From the NCBI GenBank assembly GCA_028288305.1, contig JAQBOA010000056.1, positions 1 to 54,025 of the forward strand: 54,025 nt of DNA. The letters run 5' to 3'. Below the pieces are notes generated by a model. The model did not search any database, was not told the DNA's origin, and saw only the letters and a list, made by a program, of their open reading frames with translations. Both the position numbers and the translations under genes were made by a program. The DNA comes from Mucilaginibacter sp. (GTDB lineage: Bacteria > Bacteroidota > Bacteroidia > Sphingobacteriales > Sphingobacteriaceae). Positions 51,000 through 54,025 of the stretch are shown one piece after another. Each line of letters begins with the position of its first letter. Position 1 is the first letter of the stretch.

Positions 51000-53753
51000 T
51001 TAATAGTTTTTTTGGTAATAGTCAATATAACTGTCCAATGTCTTTTTGTCTGCTAATTTATTCAGATTTTCTTGTGTTATTATGAAAAAGCTGTATTTAT
51101 CCTGAGGTACCTTCATAATTTCGGGAAGAAGCGGGATAATTTGGCGTGCATATTTTTTTACACCTTCGAGGGTAAGGAAGCGGCCAACGTATATCAATTG
51201 ATTATCAGCGCCGATAGCCATAAGCTGGTGCTTAATGCCTCTGCCCGCATAATTTGCACGATTAAATTGCCCAAATCCAAAGCGTGTTGATGATAAATTA
51301 GTTGTGCCGCTGCTTACATTTACCGCAAAGTAGTAGTTTGTACTATCACTCATTGAAAACATGGCGGATAAAGCATCCGGTTTGGCGCTTGTTACGGGTT
51401 GTTTTTTATCCTGAGGTTTTACTTCAGTTTTGGAAGCTTTATTTTCCGGTATAACTGCATGCCTTATTTCAGCCTGTTCTTTTAAAGCCGGTGCCAATGT
51501 AAATGGTATCTCTTGCGGATCATTATCTGTAAATACAACTTTGCGGGCTTGAATTTCTGCTTGATTGGCATTAATAAATGTTAAGTGCTGAGTTATTAAT
51601 GGCGCTATTAACCTATCATTTGGAAATCTATTCAAAATTTGCTTTAGGCTATCCTGAAAGGGACCTACCTTTTCAAAATGCCCGGCGGCTAATGCCTGCA
51701 GATAAAATAGTTGCGCAGCATATTTGTTACCAGGGTATTGCTTTAATAATTCGGGAACGCATACAATTACATCATGATACTGTTTATGTGCATAAAGATC
51801 GAAAACCTGGTCATAAGCCTTGGTAAATTCTACATCTTTCTCATCAAGTTTTTTTGCAAAATCAGGATCCGAGATTACTTTGGCAAAAGGTGTATCAGCA
51901 TAATTTTTTAACAGTATATTTTTATAATGATCAGACTTTGCAGGATCCGATTCGCTGTAAAGCCGGTATAAATTATAATATATAGCAGCTTTATTAGAGT
52001 CATCGGGAAACCGTCGTAAAATCAACTCATAAGTAGCAATGGCCTCCGGTTTATCTTCTAAAATATCCCTGTAGAAATTGGCGAGATCTACATAAGCATT
52101 ATAAACGCGAAGATTGGATTGTGCAAGCTGTTCCGATGTTAACGGAAGTCCTTTCAATAACTCTTGCCGGTAGTTTCCGGCAGTTAAACTGGTTTTACCT
52201 TTTTGCGGTTGACTTATAGGAGCATCCGGGTCAATAACCTCTGGGGTATTTGAGGAATTATTAGTAATATCACTATTTGAACGGCTACCGCGGCGCCAGT
52301 TATCTTCAAGTTTACGATTACCCCATTTAAGCTTAAAATCGTTATATCCCTGGCTAACTGCATTTGTATTATAAAAATAGAAAGTATTACCACCAGTTGT
52401 TCTAATTTGTGGCCCTGAGTCGCTAATACCGGAATTTGTTGCAGAAGCAGTATTTGCGATAGTTTGCTGCTGTAAAATTTTATCACTGACCATTTTATCT
52501 ATCACTGCCACACGGTTTTTTTCATCCATCTTTGCCAGGGCCTGTAAAGTATCTTCGCGCGAAATGATTTGAAGGCGATCCGCAAGTAACTGCAGGTTAG
52601 CCCCTTTTTTTTGAATTGCCTGGTAACCGGGATAATTAATAGATAGGTTTGTTAACGTACTGTCGTAATACTTTTTCGAATTTAAATAATCAGCTTTATT
52701 TTTAAAATATATCTCTGCAAGCCGCAGATAGGATAACCCTTTTTGATTTTGATTTTTTTCACTTTTACGTACTGATAGCTTATAATATTTTATAGCCTTA
52801 TCAATATCCTTATCAGCCATTTGAATTTGAGCTACCTGATAATATATCTGGTCGGTAAATTCTTTATTATTAGGGTCTTTTAATAAAGCAAGCAGCTTAT
52901 CAGTTCTGCTAATTTTAATTCCATTTTGGTTATCCTCAATACGTATACGATTTAAGCTGGCATTAAAAGCCATTTCAAATGATGCGTTACTTTTAGCAAT
53001 TTGGGTATAGTTTTTAAAAGCTTCGGCCGGCTTTTGGTTAAGCTCCTGCAGCTGTGCTAAAATAAACGTCCATCGCAGCTGCTGAGTTTTATCCCGGCAA
53101 TAATGTATAGCTTGTTTGGCCATTTCCTCGCCATCAGTATAATCCTGTACATCAATGTCATACTGTAATTTTGTGGCATATATATCTGCAGGAGGTCTTT
53201 TTTTCGGGTCAAGATTTTGAAAAGCAGTATCTAAAGCCAGTTTTGCCTGGGGTAACTGCTTTAAGTACATCAAGGTGCGTGTTTTCCATATTGAGGCATC
53301 CAGTATCAGATCATGTCTTTTAGGGAATGACCGGATTACATAACTAAAAAACTCAGCCGCATTAAAGTAGTTTGCATTAAGGTAATATGCTTTTCCCAAA
53401 ACAACGTACGCATTGCCAACGTAACCACTTTGATCCTTTAAATTAATAATAGAATAAGCCTTTGTTATTGCCGCATCTAAATCTTTATCAGATGTGGCGC
53501 TTTGCGTTGTGGTATCCCGGTAAACCCTTAATATTTCATTATAATTATCTATAAACGCGGCAGCATAGCTTTCTTGTTTTAATCTCAGTATTTCCTTTGC
53601 ATTAAACAGGATATTATAATGAGCAGTAAGGTTTTGCATGCTGCGGTTAAAGCCGCTTTGTTTTTCAAGAGAACACCCTGCATTGATAAATATCAAGGCA
53701 AACAACAGGCAATTAATTTGTTTTAGTATCTGAAATTTAGAAAGTTGCGTCAA
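51000..53753 (-). CDS. sprE: T9SS periplasmic lipoprotein SprE (PorW), TPR protein
   Basis: 917 residues from a TTG codon; no ATG is available before the lipoprotein signal, which ends INAGC (Cys27). TPR helices follow (VVLGKAYYLNANYFNAAEFF, IYYQVAQIQMADKDIDKAIKYY and others) through about residue 450, then a Ser/Asn-rich linker, a second TPR block (about 560-700), and a C-terminal domain typical of PorW/SprE (STNYYFAVNVSSG, FGQFNRANYAGRGIKHQ, YSFFIITQENLNKL). SprE is needed for T9SS and gliding. Its operon partner is PBP1A. Confidence 0.93.
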   Translation of the reverse strand: MTQLSKFQILKQINCLLFALIFINAGCSLEKQSGFNRSMQNLTAHYNILFNAKEILRLKQESYAAAFIDNYNEILRVYRDTTTQSATSDKDLDAAITKAYSIINLKDQSGYVGNAYVVLGKAYYLNANYFNAAEFFSYVIRSFPKRHDLILDASIWKTRTLMYLKQLPQAKLALDTAFQNLDPKKRPPADIYATKLQYDIDVQDYTDGEEMAKQAIHYCRDKTQQLRWTFILAQLQELNQKPAEAFKNYTQIAKSNASFEMAFNASLNRIRIEDNQNGIKISRTDKLLALLKDPNNKEFTDQIYYQVAQIQMADKDIDKAIKYYKLSVRKSEKNQNQKGLSYLRLAEIYFKNKADYLNSKKYYDSTLTNLSINYPGYQAIQKKGANLQLLADRLQIISREDTLQALAKMDEKNRVAVIDKMVSDKILQQQTIANTASATNSGISDSGPQIRTTGGNTFYFYNTNAVSQGYNDFKLKWGNRKLEDNWRRGSRSNSDITNNSSNTPEVIDPDAPISQPQKGKTSLTAGNYRQELLKGLPLTSEQLAQSNLRVYNAYVDLANFYRDILEDKPEAIATYELILRRFPDDSNKAAIYYNLYRLYSESDPAKSDHYKNILLKNYADTPFAKVISDPDFAKKLDEKDVEFTKAYDQVFDLYAHKQYHDVIVCVPELLKQYPGNKYAAQLFYLQALAAGHFEKVGPFQDSLKQILNRFPNDRLIAPLITQHLTFINANQAEIQARKVVFTDNDPQEIPFTLAPALKEQAEIRHAVIPENKASKTEVKPQDKKQPVTSAKPDALSAMFSMSDSTNYYFAVNVSSGTTNLSSTRFGFGQFNRANYAGRGIKHQLMAIGADNQLIYVGRFLTLEGVKKYARQIIPLLPEIMKVPQDKYSFFIITQENLNKLADKKTLDSYIDYYQKNY

Positions 53754-53811
53754 TTTAAACCGGTAAAATAAAAGCTTTGCTAATTTACTAACAATTATCC
53801 AATAGGATTAA

Positions 53812-53819
53812 TAAATTTG
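53812..53819 (+). promoter_or_regulatory. Candidate -7 box before the AtpZ-like gene
   Basis: TAAATTTG fits TAnnTTTG and ends three bases before the ATG at 53823, suggesting a leaderless transcript for what should be the ATP synthase operon. Confidence 0.4.
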
Positions 53820-53822
53820 TGA

Positions 53823-54025
53823 ATGGCCGAAAATGAACAAAAAGAAAACCCTGGTAACAACAAACCTGGTAATAATTATATGAAATTTACCAGTGTTGGT
53901 TTCCAGATGATTGCGATAATAGGAATATTTACCTACGCAGGTTATAAAATTGATCAGTCAGCCAATCATAAGATACAATGGGTAACAGCGATACTTTCAC
54001 TTACGGGCGTTTTTATATCTTTGTA
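53823..54025 (+). CDS. AtpZ/AtpI-family membrane protein, N-terminal part (runs off window)
   Basis: The first 67 residues are visible. A polar Asn/Lys/Glu-rich start is followed by VGFQMIAIIGIFTYAGYKID (helix 1) and IQWVTAILSLTGVFISL (helix 2). This is the AtpZ/AtpI-like two-helix hairpin encoded at the head of F1Fo ATP synthase operons, where it assists ion supply or c-ring assembly. The rest of the operon would lie beyond the right edge. Confidence 0.85.
   Translation, partial: MAENEQKENPGNNKPGNNYMKFTSVGFQMIAIIGIFTYAGYKIDQSANHKIQWVTAILSLTGVFISL

Overview
This window looks like chromosomal DNA of a Bacteroidetes bacterium, most likely family Sphingobacteriaceae (Mucilaginibacter/Pedobacter-like). 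The evidence is an alternative complex III plus cytochrome c oxidase supercluster, a gldKLMN and sprE type IX secretion (T9SS) core, many lipoproteins, promoter boxes of the form TAnnTTTG, AT-rich spacers, and gene families typical of the phylum (DUF3341, DUF4271, DUF4286, DUF2461, DUF983, DUF420). The genus is an inference. I saw no phage, integrase, transposase, CRISPR array, rRNA or tRNA.

Region 1 (1-15163, all +) is a respiratory cluster. It holds the end of actB, then actC, actD, actE and actF (quinol:cytochrome c oxidoreductase), coxB and coxA, heme A and heme O synthases, two subunit III proteins, subunit IV, a SCO copper chaperone, a DUF420 (CtaM-like) assembly factor and a small CxxC membrane protein. 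DUF983, DUF2461 and an OmpA-like lipoprotein follow. Electrons would pass from menaquinol through complex III and its cytochrome to oxygen; the remaining genes supply heme and copper.

Region 2 (15222-25141) holds rfbC, a DUF4286 protein and a TPR protein on the minus strand. Next on the plus strand come a lipoprotein S9-peptidase homologue that lacks its catalytic Ser and His, a sensor histidine kinase and an OmpR-type regulator in one tight operon. This is the most unusual unit in the window. A methyltransferase and a CocE-type hydrolase follow.

Region 3 (25143-30012, minus) holds a UbiA-like membrane protein, a membrane metallophosphoesterase, a MoxR-like AAA ATPase and a VWA protein. Region 4 (30013-39536) is mixed: a MITE-like repeat, a PfkB kinase, small proteins, a secreted esterase with a TPR tail, tandem JmjC-like cupins, a fasciclin protein, HemW, a secreted Ala/Pro/Val-rich protein with a T9SS-like tail, and an outer membrane barrel.

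Region 5 (39927-54025) holds DUF4271, a HemD-like protein and gldK-gldL-gldM-gldN on +, then uvrC, PBP1A and sprE/porW on -, and the start of an AtpZ-like gene. Many gene ends are followed by long imperfect hairpins built from short repeated words, which probably act as terminators and as dispersed repeats.
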